From: Sulfuricurvum sp. 17-40-25
GTDB lineage: Bacteria; Campylobacterota; Campylobacteria; Campylobacterales; Sulfurimonadaceae
Reading direction: 5' to 3'
DNA: 64,000 nucleotides
Assembly (NCBI GenBank): GCA_002282015.1
Contig: NCIJ01000001.1
Location: 62,001-126,000, forward strand
Below the pieces are notes generated by a model. The model ran no database searches, had not been told where the DNA came from, and was given only the letters and a program-made list of their open reading frames with translations. Position 1 is the stretch's first letter. Each line of letters begins with the position of its first letter. Below, piece after piece: positions 45,736 through 55,916 of the stretch. Position numbers and translations under genes: made by a program.

Positions 45736-46596
45736 ATGCAACTATTAGATGGTAAATCCCTCGCCAAAAAAATCGAAGATAATGTCACGCTAGAGGCAAA
45801 AGAGCTTAAAAATCGTACGGGTAATGTCCCTGGTTTAGCTGTAATTTTGGTAGGTCATGACCCTGCAAGCCAAGCCTATGTCGGAATGAAAAAAAAGGCA
45901 TGTGATCGTGCCGGATTTTATTCCGTTACCCATGAAATGCCCGATGATATTTCTCAAGATGCCATTATTAAAACCATTGAAATGATGAATGATAATCCTA
46001 ATATTGACGGTATTTTGATCCAGCTTCCACTCCCTAGTCATATTGACACGACTAAGATCCTCGAAGTGGTTGCACCTAACAAAGACGTTGATGGCTTTCA
46101 CCCCTACAATGTCGGACGTCTTGCGACGGGTCTGGATGGGTTTGTCCCTTGTACTCCATTGGGTGTGATGCACCTGCTCAACGAATACAATATCAATCCA
46201 AAAGGCAAAGACGCTGTTATCGTCGGTGCTTCTAATATCGTTGGAAAACCTATGGCAGCACTCCTGTTAAATGCTAACGCTACCGTTACCGTTACCCATA
46301 TTCATACCAAAGACCTAAAAGCGCATACGCTCAATGCCGACATTTTACTAGTAGGCGCTGGTGTGATTAATCTGATCAAAGAAGATATGGTAAAAGATGG
46401 ATGTATTGTCATAGATATCGGGATCAACCGTGCCAGCGATGGACGACTCGTTGGCGATGTCGATTATGATGCTGTTGCACCTAAAACATCGTACATCACT
46501 CCTGTTCCCGGAGGCGTAGGACCGATGACCATTGCAATGCTATTGTCCAACACCCTAAAAGCCGCACAAAACCACGCGAAAGAGCACCAATCATGA
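45736..46596 (+). CDS. folD: Bifunctional methylene-THF dehydrogenase/cyclohydrolase FolD
   Basis: FolD interconverts 5,10-methylene-THF and 10-formyl-THF. The 286 residues show AVILVGHDPASQAYVGMKKKA with the catalytic Lys, DGILIQLPLPSHIDTTKIL, PNKDVDGFHPYNVGRL, VVGASNIVGKP-like VIVGASNIVGKPMAALLLN and the C-terminal TPVPGGVGPMTIAMLL. It overlaps lepB by four bases and leads a long plus-strand operon. Confidence 0.96.
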   Translation: MQLLDGKSLAKKIEDNVTLEAKELKNRTGNVPGLAVILVGHDPASQAYVGMKKKACDRAGFYSVTHEMPDDISQDAIIKTIEMMNDNPNIDGILIQLPLPSHIDTTKILEVVAPNKDVDGFHPYNVGRLATGLDGFVPCTPLGVMHLLNEYNINPKGKDAVIVGASNIVGKPMAALLLNANATVTVTHIHTKDLKAHTLNADILLVGAGVINLIKEDMVKDGCIVIDIGINRASDGRLVGDVDYDAVAPKTSYITPVPGGVGPMTIAMLLSNTLKAAQNHAKEHQS

Positions 46597-47411
46597 AGAA
46601 AAAAATTCTCGATAGTTTAGTCAAAACCTACCATTTTTCCAACAGTTGGACAGGGACTATCATCATTGTTTTGTTTGTCATCTTTTTTATTGCACAGGCA
46701 TTTCGTATCCCTAGTGGCTCAATGAAAGACTCTTTGCTGATCGGTGATCATCTGTTTGCGAAAAAATTTGCGTACGGTATCTCTACACCGCATATCCCAT
46801 TTCTCGAAATTCCTCTGGTACCCGGGACCGATGGGCATATTATCAATGGAGATGAGCCAAAACGCGGCGATATCGTTATCTTCCGCTATCCAAACGATAC
46901 CAAACTGCACTACGTCAAACGATGTGTTGCACTTCCGGGAGATGAGCTTTTTGTTTTGAATAAAATTTTGTATCTTCACCCAAGAGCTGGCAATACCTAC
47001 ACCCAAAAAGCGTTTGCCAACTATGAACTCATCAACATCGACGGGCAACTTTGGGTAAAAGACCCTTATACCCTTGAACATCCTGGAATTCATCACGATG
47101 AACACATTGTTGATAACGGTGCTTACCCTCCAGAAATCTTTAATACCCCTCACATCATTGTCCCTGATGGGCAATACTTTATGATGGGTGACAACCGTGA
47201 CCACTCCGAAGACAGCCGTTTTTGGGGTGCTGTGCCGTATGGCCTAGTTGAAGGAACACCATGGTTTGTCTATTTCAGTATTAATGACAATTACGAAGTT
47301 CGCTGGGATCGCATCGGTAAAACACCGCATGATCTAGAACAAAAAGAGATCTTAGATCGTGCCGTTGCTGCACGAATCATAGAAGACGCAAAAGATAATG
47401 AACTCTATTGA
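46593..47411 (+). CDS. lepB: Signal peptidase I
   Basis: LepB cleaves signal peptides on the periplasmic face. The 272 residues have one N-terminal membrane helix, the catalytic Ser in FRIPSGSMKDSLLIGD (about 31-46), the Lys in KLHYVKRCVALPGD (about 106-119) and the conserved MGDNRDHSEDSRFWG box (about 198-212). It overlaps the following M50 protease gene by 14 bases. Confidence 0.95.
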   Translation: MKKKILDSLVKTYHFSNSWTGTIIIVLFVIFFIAQAFRIPSGSMKDSLLIGDHLFAKKFAYGISTPHIPFLEIPLVPGTDGHIINGDEPKRGDIVIFRYPNDTKLHYVKRCVALPGDELFVLNKILYLHPRAGNTYTQKAFANYELINIDGQLWVKDPYTLEHPGIHHDEHIVDNGAYPPEIFNTPHIIVPDGQYFMMGDNRDHSEDSRFWGAVPYGLVEGTPWFVYFSINDNYEVRWDRIGKTPHDLEQKEILDRAVAARIIEDAKDNELY

Positions 47412-48075
47412 TCTGCTAGGTATACCCTCGGCTATCATCGCATTATTGATAGCCATCGTCGGACATGAGATCATGCACGGCTGGGTTGCTTTTAAATACG
47501 GGGACATGACCGCTAAAAAAAATGGCCGTTTGAGTATCAATCCTCTTGTCCATATTGATCCTATCGGTTCGATTCTTGTTCCACTTTTGACATATTTCTT
47601 ACCTATGCTTTTGGGAGCTTCCAGCGGTTTTTTATTTGGATGGGCTAAACCGGTTCCTGTAAATATACAAACCGTTATTCGTAATGGCGGGTACAACGCA
47701 GCCATCCAAGTGAGCTTAGCAGGTATCGTCTATAATCTATTTTTAGCCACATTGTTTTCCGTCATTCTCACTTCCATGCACGAACCCTCTGCCCAAGACA
47801 GCTTGATGTATGTCTTTTCACTCATGTTGATTATTGCCCTCGTAAAAATCAATGTAGTCCTTGCTGTATTCAATCTACTGCCTATTCCCAGTTTTGATGG
47901 AGCCCATTTTGTCATCTATATGGCTTTAAAATTCCGTGTTTTAAAAGTAGCCGAATTTTTCGCTAAAGCCGAACCTTATGGAATGATTGTTATTATCCTT
48001 ATATTAATGACACCTCTTAAGATGCCGTTGTTAATATGGCCTGTGTCAACACTACTAAATTTATTGCTAAGCTAA
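47398..48075 (+). CDS. Site-2-type M50 zinc metalloprotease
   Basis: A compact 225-residue intramembrane protease with HEIMH (about 23-27) as the zinc motif and NLLPIPSFDGAHF near 159-171 supplying the third ligand, plus six or so membrane segments. It lacks PDZ or CBS domains, as in the minimal S2P group of Campylobacterota. Placement behind lepB suggests a membrane-proteolysis pair, but substrates are unknown. Confidence 0.88.
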   Translation: MNSIDLLGIPSAIIALLIAIVGHEIMHGWVAFKYGDMTAKKNGRLSINPLVHIDPIGSILVPLLTYFLPMLLGASSGFLFGWAKPVPVNIQTVIRNGGYNAAIQVSLAGIVYNLFLATLFSVILTSMHEPSAQDSLMYVFSLMLIIALVKINVVLAVFNLLPIPSFDGAHFVIYMALKFRVLKVAEFFAKAEPYGMIVIILILMTPLKMPLLIWPVSTLLNLLLS

Positions 48076-48085
48076 AAGGGAAAGA

Positions 48086-48523
48086 ATGAAATTTTACGTT
48101 GCAACCGACCATGCAGGACTTGATCTCAAAGACTTTACCGTTGAGCTTTTGCGCAATAAAGGGCATGAAGTCATTGATTTAGGTCCCTTTGATAAAGAGA
48201 GAGTTGACTATCCCGATTATGCGGTAAAAGTATGCGAAGCAGTTTTAAAGGATGTCTCTTCACAAGGCATACTGATCTGTGGATCGGGTATTGGGATGTC
48301 TATGGCTGCCAATCGTTTTCACGGTATTCGTGCGGCACTGTGCCATGATGCCTATACCGCAACGGTAGCACGCGGACATAATGATGCGAATGTATTATGC
48401 TTTGGAGAGCGCATTGTCGGACAAGGAGTTGCTGAGTCCATTCTAGATGCTTGGATTGCAGGAACATTTGAAGCAGGTCGGCACTGCGGACGTGTTGAAA
48501 AAATCGAATCGATCAAAGGATAA
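48086..48523 (+). CDS. rpiB: Ribose-5-phosphate isomerase B
   Basis: RpiB interconverts ribose-5-phosphate and ribulose-5-phosphate. The 145 residues include TDHAGLDLKDF at the N terminus, DYPDYA, the active-site Cys and anion loop ILICGSGIGMSMAANRFHGIRAALCHD (about 64-90) and SRGHNDAN-like ARGHNDANVL. AAAGGGAAAG precedes the ATG. Confidence 0.95.
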   Translation: MKFYVATDHAGLDLKDFTVELLRNKGHEVIDLGPFDKERVDYPDYAVKVCEAVLKDVSSQGILICGSGIGMSMAANRFHGIRAALCHDAYTATVARGHNDANVLCFGERIVGQGVAESILDAWIAGTFEAGRHCGRVEKIESIKG

Positions 48524-48526
48524 TGG

Positions 48527-48859
48527 ATGTTTCTTGAGTGGTCATTACTCACGATTGTTACATTGGGAGCCCTCTTTTTTTTAGTTAAGATGTTTTATTT
48601 TCGCAGTATTACGGTCAAAGAACAACGTACCAGTGAAATGATGAAACTAACCCTACGAGAAGCGGAAATACTGATACGAAAATATCAAATTCAATTACAA
48701 CGCGCCCTTGGCAATGTAGATATTCTCAGTGAAGAACTTAATAATTTACGAAACGAAGTTAAAACTCTAAAGCAACGTAATTCGAAATACCGTATCGACA
48801 CCGATCGTTTACAAAACAAAATCGGCGAACTTGAAGGGCGTATTGACGCACTTATATAA
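48527..48859 (+). CDS. Membrane-anchored coiled-coil protein
   Basis: 110 residues with one N-terminal membrane helix (SLLTIVTLGALFFLVKMFYF) followed by a continuous heptad-type coiled coil (LREAEILIRKYQIQLQRAL to DRLQNKIGELEGRIDAL). It lies between rpiB and apt in the operon. The architecture suggests a scaffold or envelope tether. No family name can be given. Confidence 0.65.
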   Translation: MFLEWSLLTIVTLGALFFLVKMFYFRSITVKEQRTSEMMKLTLREAEILIRKYQIQLQRALGNVDILSEELNNLRNEVKTLKQRNSKYRIDTDRLQNKIGELEGRIDALI

Positions 48860-48878
48860 TTTTCATTAAGGATTTTTT

Positions 48879-49427
48879 ATGACATTAAGCGTACAAGATA
48901 AAGCTGTTTTAATGGACTCTATTCGTGATATTCACGATTTTCCAAAGCCGGGCATTGTATTTAAAGATATTACGACCTTACTTTCCAATAAAGATGCCTA
49001 TACGCTGTTAATGAAACACTTACACAGCCGTTACAGCACCTATAATATTACCCACGTTGCCGGTATTGATGCACGAGGATTTATTTTTGGCGCTGCACTG
49101 GCACAGATGCTAAATGTGGGTTTTGTCCCTATTCGTAAAAAAGGAAAACTTCCCTACACGACGGTATCTGAAAAGTATGCACTTGAGTATGGAGTAGATG
49201 AAGTCGAAGTTCATATAGATGCCTTTAGCAATGTCCAAAATCCCAAAGTGTTATTAATCGATGATTTGATCGCGACAGGTGGAACTGCCTTTGCCGCGGC
49301 TAGTTTGATCAATAAAGTGGGGGCTACGTGTGTAGAAGCCTGCTTTATCATGGGTCTTGATTTTTTAGACGGCCAATCAAAATTGGCTGAAGTCGTTGAT
49401 GTTTACACTGTTATTGGAGTGGACTAA
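48879..49427 (+). CDS. apt: Adenine phosphoribosyltransferase
   Basis: Apt salvages adenine to AMP with PRPP. The 182 residues have the N-terminal [37 protein letters not shown], and the PRPP loop [17 protein letters not shown] (about 126-142). An AAGGA lies ahead of the ATG. Its stop overlaps the trpB start (TAATG). Confidence 0.96.
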   Translation: MTLSVQDKAVLMDSIRDIHDFPKPGIVFKDITTLLSNKDAYTLLMKHLHSRYSTYNITHVAGIDARGFIFGAALAQMLNVGFVPIRKKGKLPYTTVSEKYALEYGVDEVEVHIDAFSNVQNPKVLLIDDLIATGGTAFAAASLINKVGATCVEACFIMGLDFLDGQSKLAEVVDVYTVIGVD

Positions 49428-50623
49428 TGTATATCCCATCACCCTCAAAATTTGATCCAAAAGAAGGTCATTTTGGTATTTTTGGCGGACGATACGTTCC
49501 TGAAACACTAATGCCAGCTTTATTAGAGCTTGAAAAAGCCTATGAAGAGATCCGGTTTGATAAGACTTTTTGGAAAGAAGTAGACGGTTATCTTACCGAT
49601 TATGTCGGGCGACCTAGTCCCTTATACTATGCTGCAAACCTTTCAGAAGAGTTGGGAGCCAAAATCTACCTAAAACGTGAAGATTTAAATCATACAGGTG
49701 CGCATAAAGTCAATAATGTTATTGCCCAAGGTCTCATGGCAAAACGATTAGGAAAGAAAAAAGTCATTGCCGAAACCGGTGCAGGACAGCATGGTGTTGC
49801 AACCGCTACAATCTGTGCATTGCTTGGTTTGGAATGTGAAATCTTTATGGGTGCCAAAGACGTTGAGCGTCAAGAGCTTAATGTTTTTCGTATGAAACTT
49901 CTTGGTGCAAAAGTGCATGCGGTCCAAAGCGGTTCAAAAACCCTCAAAGATGCAATGAACGATGCAATTCGCCACTGGGTAACTCATGCGCGCGATACGT
50001 TTTACATCATCGGCACCGTAGCAGGACCACACCCCTACCCTATGATGGTACGTGATTTCCAAGCGATCATCGGATGTGAAGCTCGTGCTCAGATTTTGGA
50101 AAAAGAAGGAAAACTTCCCGATTACGTTATCGCATGTATCGGTGGCGGTTCCAATGCCATCGGGACGTTTCAACATTTTTTAGACGATAAAGAAGTACAA
50201 TGTATCGGTATCGAGGCTGGAGGCTTAGGCGTTGAGACCGATAAACACGGCTGTTCACTTCTAAAAGGTAGACCCGGTGTCCTTCATGGACAAATGAGCT
50301 ATTTACTCCAAGATGACGATGGCCAAATACTCGAAGCACACTCTATCTCAGCAGGTTTGGACTATCCAGGTATCGGGCCTGAACATGCTTTTCACAAAGA
50401 AAATGAGACAGTACGATACGACAACATCACCGACCAAGAAGCGCTGGATGCATTTGTATGGCTTAGCCGTGCTGAGGGGATTATCCCGGCTTTTGAATCA
50501 GCACATGCGGTTGCTTATCTCAAAAAGATGGATGATATTAAAGGTAAAACAATCATTGTTAATATCTCAGGACGTGGGGACAAAGACATGATACAGGCAA
50601 AAGAACTGCTTAAATTTGATTAA
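49427..50623 (+). CDS. trpB: Tryptophan synthase beta chain
   Basis: TrpB condenses indole and serine to tryptophan with PLP. The 398 residues have [19 protein letters not shown], the PLP lysine in [11 protein letters not shown] (about 85-95), [10 protein letters not shown] and the phosphate loop [10 protein letters not shown]. This is the TrpB1 type. trpA and other trp genes are absent from the window; instead trpB is coupled to apt and followed by a DedA protein. Confidence 0.96.
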   Translation: MYIPSPSKFDPKEGHFGIFGGRYVPETLMPALLELEKAYEEIRFDKTFWKEVDGYLTDYVGRPSPLYYAANLSEELGAKIYLKREDLNHTGAHKVNNVIAQGLMAKRLGKKKVIAETGAGQHGVATATICALLGLECEIFMGAKDVERQELNVFRMKLLGAKVHAVQSGSKTLKDAMNDAIRHWVTHARDTFYIIGTVAGPHPYPMMVRDFQAIIGCEARAQILEKEGKLPDYVIACIGGGSNAIGTFQHFLDDKEVQCIGIEAGGLGVETDKHGCSLLKGRPGVLHGQMSYLLQDDDGQILEAHSISAGLDYPGIGPEHAFHKENETVRYDNITDQEALDAFVWLSRAEGIIPAFESAHAVAYLKKMDDIKGKTIIVNISGRGDKDMIQAKELLKFD

Positions 50624-50635
50624 TCAAGGGTATTA

Positions 50636-51229
50636 GTGGAAGATCTATTTTTAGAATGGCTCAAAGAGTACGGTTATGTTGTCCTCTTTGTTTGGAGTAT
50701 CCTTGAGGGCGAATTAGGGCTTATTATGGCAGGTATCATGTCTCATACGGGGGACATGTTCCTTCCTATCGCTTTACTTGTCGGAGCATTAGGCGGTTTT
50801 GTGGGTGATCAGATCTATTTTTATATTGGGCGTTTTAACAAGCGTTATATCCATAATCAATTGCGCACGCACAGACGAAAGTTCGCTATTGCCCATTTGC
50901 TAATCAAAAAGTACGGATGGCCAATTATTTTTGTGCAACGCTATATGATTGGTATGCGTACTGCTATTCCAATGGCAATAGGACTTACCAAATACTCCAG
51001 CAAAAAATTTGCGTTTATTAACTTTATCAGTGCTCTTGTTTGGGCATCCGTTACCATAATTCCTGCTTATTATTTTGGAGCAGAGATTTTAAAAGCTCTA
51101 CAGTGGGCAAAAGCTCATTGGTATTTTGCACTCCCTATACTGATCATTATTATTGGAGGGATTATAATAGTCTTTCAACGCATTGAAAACAACTTATTGG
51201 AGAAACGCCATGAACGTCAAAATCGATAA
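50636..51229 (+). CDS. DedA-family membrane protein
   Basis: The 197-residue inner-membrane protein has the DedA/SNARE-associated pattern: LEGELGLIMAGIMSHTGDMFL, GALGGFVGDQIYFYIGRFNKR, and the conserved arginine region FVQRYMIGMRTAIPMAIGLTKYS. DedA proteins are lipid-carrier (undecaprenyl-phosphate) translocases in several bacteria. The start is a GTG at 50636. It overlaps the next start by about 20 bases. Confidence 0.88.
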   Translation: MEDLFLEWLKEYGYVVLFVWSILEGELGLIMAGIMSHTGDMFLPIALLVGALGGFVGDQIYFYIGRFNKRYIHNQLRTHRRKFAIAHLLIKKYGWPIIFVQRYMIGMRTAIPMAIGLTKYSSKKFAFINFISALVWASVTIIPAYYFGAEILKALQWAKAHWYFALPILIIIIGGIIIVFQRIENNLLEKRHERQNR

Positions 51230-52655
51230 TCAACCCCTTACTCTAATCAACGCCGATCTTACCATTGAATTCATAACCCCTGCGCTATTAGAATCACATG
51301 AGTTAAATGCTCTATTAACCCAAGCAGGTTTTAAAGCAGACCAAGAACAGTTATGTGCTTTGCATGAACACCGCCGTTTGCTTTGTGGCGTCAGTGAGTT
51401 CACTAACGAATATTTGAGAAGTGCAATGAGCACTGCGGTTAAAGCGGTTATGAACTATACCTATAGTTCTGTCAAGCTCTCTCCTAACGCTCAAGATCAC
51501 TTTAAAGCACTTATTGAGGGTGTTATCTTAGGAAGCTATCAGTTTAACAGCTACAAGTCTACTTCAAAAGAGCTCACGCTCAAAGAGGTTATTTTTTCAA
51601 TCGATGACCTTGAAGGTGTCTCGTTGAATATTGACAAGCTTACTTCCATTCTCGAAGAAAGCCTTATCGTAGCAAAAGCCACTAATTTTGTTCGGGATTT
51701 GGTCAATCAAACCCCTTATGATATGACACCTCAAGGAATGGCAGTAACCGCAGAGAGCTTGGCAGACAGTAACGATCTTGAATGTACCATCTTAGATGTT
51801 AACGGCTTAGAACATGAGAAGATGCATGCAATGCTCAGCGTTGGCCGTGCATCCATAAACCCTCCTCGTCTGATCCATCTTTCCTATAAGCCTGCTAACC
51901 CTAAAAAAGTCATCACACTTGTCGGTAAAGGACTCACTTACGACAGTGGCGGATTAAGCCTAAAAGCTGCGACATCCATGGTCACCATGAAGATGGACAA
52001 AGCAGGCGGATGTGCCGTTATGGGAATCATCAAAGCCGTCAGTGAACTCAAACTGGACATCGAAGTGCACGCCTTCGTAGGTGCGGTTGAGAATATGATC
52101 GGAGGCAATGCCTATAAACCCGATGATGTATTACGCGCTAAAAACGGTAAAACGATCGAAGTACGTAACACCGATGCCGAGGGAAGACTCGTTTTGGCAG
52201 ATATTTTAGGCTATGCACAAGAAAATATAAAAGCGGACTATATCTTTGACTATGCAACGCTTACAGGTGCTTGTATGGTAGCTCTTGGGCCCTATACAAC
52301 AGGAGTCATGGGACATAACGAAGAACTAAAGCAGTCATGGCTTACAGCCTCACAAAATGCGGGTGAGTACAGCGGTATCTTACCGTTTAACCGTCATCTC
52401 AAAAAACTGATCAAAAGCGACCTTGCCGATGTTTCCAATGTCTCAAGTAAACCGTATGGCGGAGCGATCACTGCTGCCTTATTCCTCGATAATTTCATCG
52501 ATGAAGACATGAAAGAAAAATGGATTCACTTTGACATCGCAGGTTCTGCGTATACAGAGAGTCCATGGGACGTCAATGGTTATGGCGGCACAGGTGCAGG
52601 AGTGCGTATGACACTCGAATGGTTATTAAAATTACAACAACAAGGACACAATTAA
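51210..52655 (+). CDS. pepA: Leucyl aminopeptidase (M17 family)
   Basis: A dizinc cytosolic aminopeptidase that trims peptides. The C-terminal catalytic domain shows LVGKGLTYDSGGLSLKAATS, MVTMKMDKAGGCAVMG, the NTDAEGRLVLADIL signature and DYATLTGACMVALG. I start at ATG 51210 (MNVKIDNQPL), which has TTGGAG about nine bases upstream, giving 481 residues. The stop overlaps the ychF start (TAATG). Confidence 0.94.
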   Translation: MNVKIDNQPLTLINADLTIEFITPALLESHELNALLTQAGFKADQEQLCALHEHRRLLCGVSEFTNEYLRSAMSTAVKAVMNYTYSSVKLSPNAQDHFKALIEGVILGSYQFNSYKSTSKELTLKEVIFSIDDLEGVSLNIDKLTSILEESLIVAKATNFVRDLVNQTPYDMTPQGMAVTAESLADSNDLECTILDVNGLEHEKMHAMLSVGRASINPPRLIHLSYKPANPKKVITLVGKGLTYDSGGLSLKAATSMVTMKMDKAGGCAVMGIIKAVSELKLDIEVHAFVGAVENMIGGNAYKPDDVLRAKNGKTIEVRNTDAEGRLVLADILGYAQENIKADYIFDYATLTGACMVALGPYTTGVMGHNEELKQSWLTASQNAGEYSGILPFNRHLKKLIKSDLADVSNVSSKPYGGAITAALFLDNFIDEDMKEKWIHFDIAGSAYTESPWDVNGYGGTGAGVRMTLEWLLKLQQQGHN

Positions 52656-53755
52656 TGGGCTTATCAATCGGACTCGTAGGATTACCAAACGTCGGAAAAT
52701 CAACCACTTTTAACGCGCTTACCAAAGCACAAAACGCTGAGGCGGCAAACTATCCGTTTTGTACTATCGAGCCTAATAAAGCAACCGTACCCGTACCAGA
52801 TTCACGTATCGATGAATTGGTAAAAATCGTCAAACCAGAGCGTGTTCAGTACTCAACACTTGATTTTGTTGACATCGCAGGTCTTGTAAAAGGTGCGAGT
52901 AAGGGTGAAGGTCTTGGGAACAAGTTTTTGTCTAATATCCGCGAGACCGAAGTAATTTTACAAATCGTTCGTTGTTTTGAAGATGATAATATCGTTCACA
53001 CCGAGGGTCGTATTGATCCACTTTTGGATGTTGAGATCATCGAAAATGAGCTTATTTTTGCCGATATCGAAGTGCTTACCAACCGTATTGAACGCCTTAA
53101 AAAACAAGCAAAAAATGAAAAAGATGCTGCTGTAATGGTAGTCTTCGCCGAAGAACTAGCTGAGTTTCTAGCAGAGGGTAATCTCGCACGCAACTTTCCA
53201 AAAGCGGACACTGAAATGTTTGAAAAGCTCAACGGGGAAGTACGTCTTTTAAGTGCCAAAGAGATCATGTACGGTGCAAATGTCGACGAAGATGGGATGA
53301 GCGAAGACAATGAGTTTGTGACAAGACTCAGAGCCCATGCCCAAAAGCACGGTTGTGAAGTGATCAAATTATGTGCCAAAATCGAAGAAGAACTTGTAGG
53401 CCTTGAAGAAGACGAGCGCAATGAGTTCTTACGTGACATGGGTGTGGAAGAATCAGGTCTAGAGCAAATCGTTAGAAAAGGGTTTGATAAACTTGGACTC
53501 ATGAGCTACTTTACAGCTGGTGTCAAAGAAGTACGTGCATGGACTATCCGCAAAAACTCTACAGCACCTAAAGCTGCTGCTGTCATTCATAATGATTTTG
53601 AAAAAGGATTTATCCGTGCCGAAGTCATTGGATATGAGGATTACATCGCCTGTGGCAGTGAAAGCAAAGCCAAAGAAGCAGGAAAAATGCGTCTTGAGGG
53701 AAAAGAATACATCGTGCAAGATGGAGATATCATGCACTTTAGATTTAACGTATAA
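52655..53755 (+). CDS. ychF: Redox-regulated ATPase YchF (Obg family)
   Basis: YchF/OLA1 is an ATP-preferring Obg-family P-loop protein associated with ribosomes. The 366 residues show the P-loop [17 protein letters not shown] (about 6-22), [17 protein letters not shown], the [20 protein letters not shown] switch and the C-terminal TGS domain ([20 protein letters not shown] to [11 protein letters not shown]). I start at ATG 52655 (MGLSIGLVG). It closes the plus-strand run. Confidence 0.95.
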   Translation: MGLSIGLVGLPNVGKSTTFNALTKAQNAEAANYPFCTIEPNKATVPVPDSRIDELVKIVKPERVQYSTLDFVDIAGLVKGASKGEGLGNKFLSNIRETEVILQIVRCFEDDNIVHTEGRIDPLLDVEIIENELIFADIEVLTNRIERLKKQAKNEKDAAVMVVFAEELAEFLAEGNLARNFPKADTEMFEKLNGEVRLLSAKEIMYGANVDEDGMSEDNEFVTRLRAHAQKHGCEVIKLCAKIEEELVGLEEDERNEFLRDMGVEESGLEQIVRKGFDKLGLMSYFTAGVKEVRAWTIRKNSTAPKAAAVIHNDFEKGFIRAEVIGYEDYIACGSESKAKEAGKMRLEGKEYIVQDGDIMHFRFNV

Positions 53756-53757
53756 CC

Positions 53758-53774
53758 AGGCATTAGGCCTTTTA
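53758..53774 (+). terminator. Weak terminator after ychF
   Basis: AGGC and GCCT (53758-53770) form a short stem followed by TTTTA. The stem is only four pairs. The 189 bases to the ferredoxin gene also contain the palindrome AGTAACAGTTACT and a possible TATCAT -10 at 53907-53912. Confidence 0.3.
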
Positions 53775-53944
53775 TTAAACTGCTACTGCATTAATAATTA
53801 CAGTAACAGTTACTTAAGGGCGTTCATACTTCATCCCAATAACTTTTGCCTATATTTATAAAAAAACTATAGCCAAGAATTAACACTCTTTTAAAATAGT
53901 TGAGGCTATCATCAGTTTTAAAGTTTAAATAAAAAGGATCAAAA

Positions 53945-54298
53945 ATGGCAGTTAGAATTACTGATATGTGTATCTCATGTGATGCTTGTTTAGATGAGTG
54001 TCCAACCAATTCAATCGTAAATGATGATGACAATCCAACAGGTGAAGATATTTACTACGTTCACCCTGAAACCTGTTCTGAGTGTGTAGGTGATCATGAT
54101 ACTCCAGCGTGTCAAGCGGCATGTCCTACGGATGGCTGTATCGTTTGGGATCTTCCTTATGATGATGATCATCGTTCACATTTCGAGGGGAACAGTCTTT
54201 ATAAGCTAAGCGCTGATGCAGCAAATAGTCAGCCGCATCGTGCAGAAGTTTCTATGGAAGACAGAAAAGCTGGAAACGTTGAATCTATCATCGAATAG
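53945..54298 (+). CDS. 2[4Fe-4S] ferredoxin, Campylobacterota type
   Basis: The 117-residue ferredoxin has cluster motif CISCDACLDECPTNSI (about 9-24) and a second, widened motif CSECVGDHDTPACQAACPTD (about 44-63) followed by an acidic C-terminal extension. Such ferredoxins carry low-potential electrons to 2-oxoacid oxidoreductases and Complex I in this phylum. AAAAGG precedes the ATG. It is monocistronic. Confidence 0.88.
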   Translation: MAVRITDMCISCDACLDECPTNSIVNDDDNPTGEDIYYVHPETCSECVGDHDTPACQAACPTDGCIVWDLPYDDDHRSHFEGNSLYKLSADAANSQPHRAEVSMEDRKAGNVESIIE

Positions 54299-54318
54299 TA
54301 TTTAATTTTAATCGTTTA

Positions 54319-54346
54319 ACGGGCGTTGCATAAATACTTCGCCCGT
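54319..54346 (+). terminator. Hairpin after ferredoxin gene
   Basis: ACGGGCG (54319-54325) and CGCCCGT (54340-54346) form a perfect seven-base, GC-rich stem with a 14-base loop, 20 bases after the ferredoxin stop. The following bases are ATCTATC, not a T-run, so termination efficiency is uncertain. Confidence 0.5.
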
Positions 54347-54449
54347 ATCTATCAATTCAAGCACTAAAGTTGCTAACGCTTACTAAATATTTCTCACTTT
54401 ATAATTCACTTTTTCTTTAATTCTTATTCTAATATGTCGCAGATGGTGA

Positions 54450-54455
54450 TATAAT
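54450..54455 (+). promoter_or_regulatory. -10 element upstream of conserved hypothetical gene
   Basis: GGTGATATAATGTATT carries TATAAT 35 bases before the ATG at 54491. Confidence 0.55.
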
Positions 54456-54490
54456 GTATTTTAGCTTCAACGTTAACTACAGGAAAACCA

Positions 54491-55099
54491 ATGGATATAA
54501 CACTGAAATATGTAGGTCCAAAAGCCTTATATTCCGCTCACGGAATCAGTTTTGATAATGCGAAGGAAGATAAGTTTGTCTATTTAAGTATCTTGGCAGA
54601 ACTCATTGAAGCATTAGATCACGACTATATTGACGATAAGCGTTATGTCGTAGATGTAGGAAATACCCCTCTTGATCAAACCATTCTATTAGAATTAATA
54701 CGAAAACGTCCCTCAAATCTTGATGAACAAATTGAGTATTGGATTGCAAAGACAACCGAAGAAATTGATGACGATATCAAAAGAGCGCACGACAATCATC
54801 TTCTAACTTCGGAAGAAAAAGAGGCCCTTACAAAAAATCTCGAAATTTTGCGCCCATATCGTATCCAACGCTCTATCAATAAAAGTGTTTATTACGCAGG
54901 GGTAAAACTTCTAGCCTCTATTATCAAACAAGGTGCCATCCAGTACATCGTTACCCCAATGTACCCCAAGTTTCTTCATGTCCTCCACTCGGTACAAGGA
55001 ACATTACGCGCAATACATCCACCCGTTGACAGTAAAATTGATATCTATGAAGAGCAAGGACACTTAGTCGTTGAACTCAAAGTTTTAGGTAGCCGTTAA
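54491..55099 (+). CDS. Conserved hypothetical protein
   Basis: The 202-residue soluble protein begins MDITLKYVGPKALYSAHGISF and has a helical centre with many charged residues (EEIDDDIKRAHDNHLLTSEE) and a C-terminal part (IHPPVDSKIDIYEEQGHLVV). No catalytic motif or membrane segment is visible. It looks like a conserved Campylobacterota protein with an AGGAAA ribosome site and its own promoter. It converges on psd with no gap. Confidence 0.65.
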   Translation: MDITLKYVGPKALYSAHGISFDNAKEDKFVYLSILAELIEALDHDYIDDKRYVVDVGNTPLDQTILLELIRKRPSNLDEQIEYWIAKTTEEIDDDIKRAHDNHLLTSEEKEALTKNLEILRPYRIQRSINKSVYYAGVKLLASIIKQGAIQYIVTPMYPKFLHVLHSVQGTLRAIHPPVDSKIDIYEEQGHLVVELKVLGSR

Positions 55100-55915
55100 T
55101 CAGACAATCGTAGCAATCGTTTGACCGAATCGAACATTTTCACCTGTTACAACATTCCAGTCACACATCCCTTTTTCGCACAACATGATAATCGTCGATC
55201 CCATATTGAAACACCCGAAATCATCTCCTTTGGCTAGATGAAGATTGTCGTATTCATAAATCGATGGCGTTAAGGTTGTATTGGTCTGTATTTTTGGTTC
55301 AAAAGCCACTTCCATTTGTCCAACATTCAGTGCACCTACCAAAACGAGAAAAAATCGCTTTCCCTGAGTGCTCAAACACTCTATAACAACCCGCTCATTT
55401 TCAATAAATAAATCGACTTTGTTTTTCAGTGTAGGGATATTGACGGGATATAACTTCCCCGGGATATGAACCGCCTTAACAACCTGCATATCCAAAGGAA
55501 CATGGTAGCGATGGTAGTCCCGTGGTGAAAGATAAAAATTAACGTATGAACCATCACGAATCGCTTCTTTAGAACCCTCACTGATGTGCTCTCCCAAAAA
55601 AGCATTTACATCATAACTCATCCCTTTGATTTGCAAAGCACGAGTATCCTCAATCGTTCCCCATTCAGTGATGAGGGAGTCACAAGGACTTATGACCTCA
55701 TTGGAGTCTGTTGAAAAAGAGCGCATTTTCACAAAATGGCGGGTGAACAGCTCATTCAAGCTTTCATAGCTTCTTGGTGATCTAAACTCGCTCATATCTA
55801 AACCCATCATACGCACATACGAATTATTAATGATATTTTGAACCTTTGGCGTATGTTTTTTGGAGGCAAAACGACCAAATCCTTGGGATAATGCTGATGT
55901 AAAATGTTGCTTCAT
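55100..55915 (-). CDS. psd: Phosphatidylserine decarboxylase proenzyme
   Basis: Psd makes phosphatidylethanolamine. The 271-residue proenzyme has FTRHFVKMRSF-type N-terminal motifs, YLSPRDYHRYHVPLD with the catalytic His and the self-cleavage site FNMGSTIIML near the C terminus, where the Ser becomes the pyruvoyl group. I prefer ATG 55915 over 55948, which starts inside truD. It follows truD by one base or overlaps it. Confidence 0.93.
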   Translation of the reverse strand: MKQHFTSALSQGFGRFASKKHTPKVQNIINNSYVRMMGLDMSEFRSPRSYESLNELFTRHFVKMRSFSTDSNEVISPCDSLITEWGTIEDTRALQIKGMSYDVNAFLGEHISEGSKEAIRDGSYVNFYLSPRDYHRYHVPLDMQVVKAVHIPGKLYPVNIPTLKNKVDLFIENERVVIECLSTQGKRFFLVLVGALNVGQMEVAFEPKIQTNTTLTPSIYEYDNLHLAKGDDFGCFNMGSTIIMLCEKGMCDWNVVTGENVRFGQTIATIV

Positions 55916-55916
55916 A

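Noticed and set aside
46719-47204. 161-codon minus-strand ORF inside lepB
   Set aside because: Antisense to the catalytic region of signal peptidase I; no homology-like pattern.
52996-53502. 168-codon minus-strand ORF inside ychF
   Set aside because: Serine-rich shadow frame opposite a conserved GTPase.
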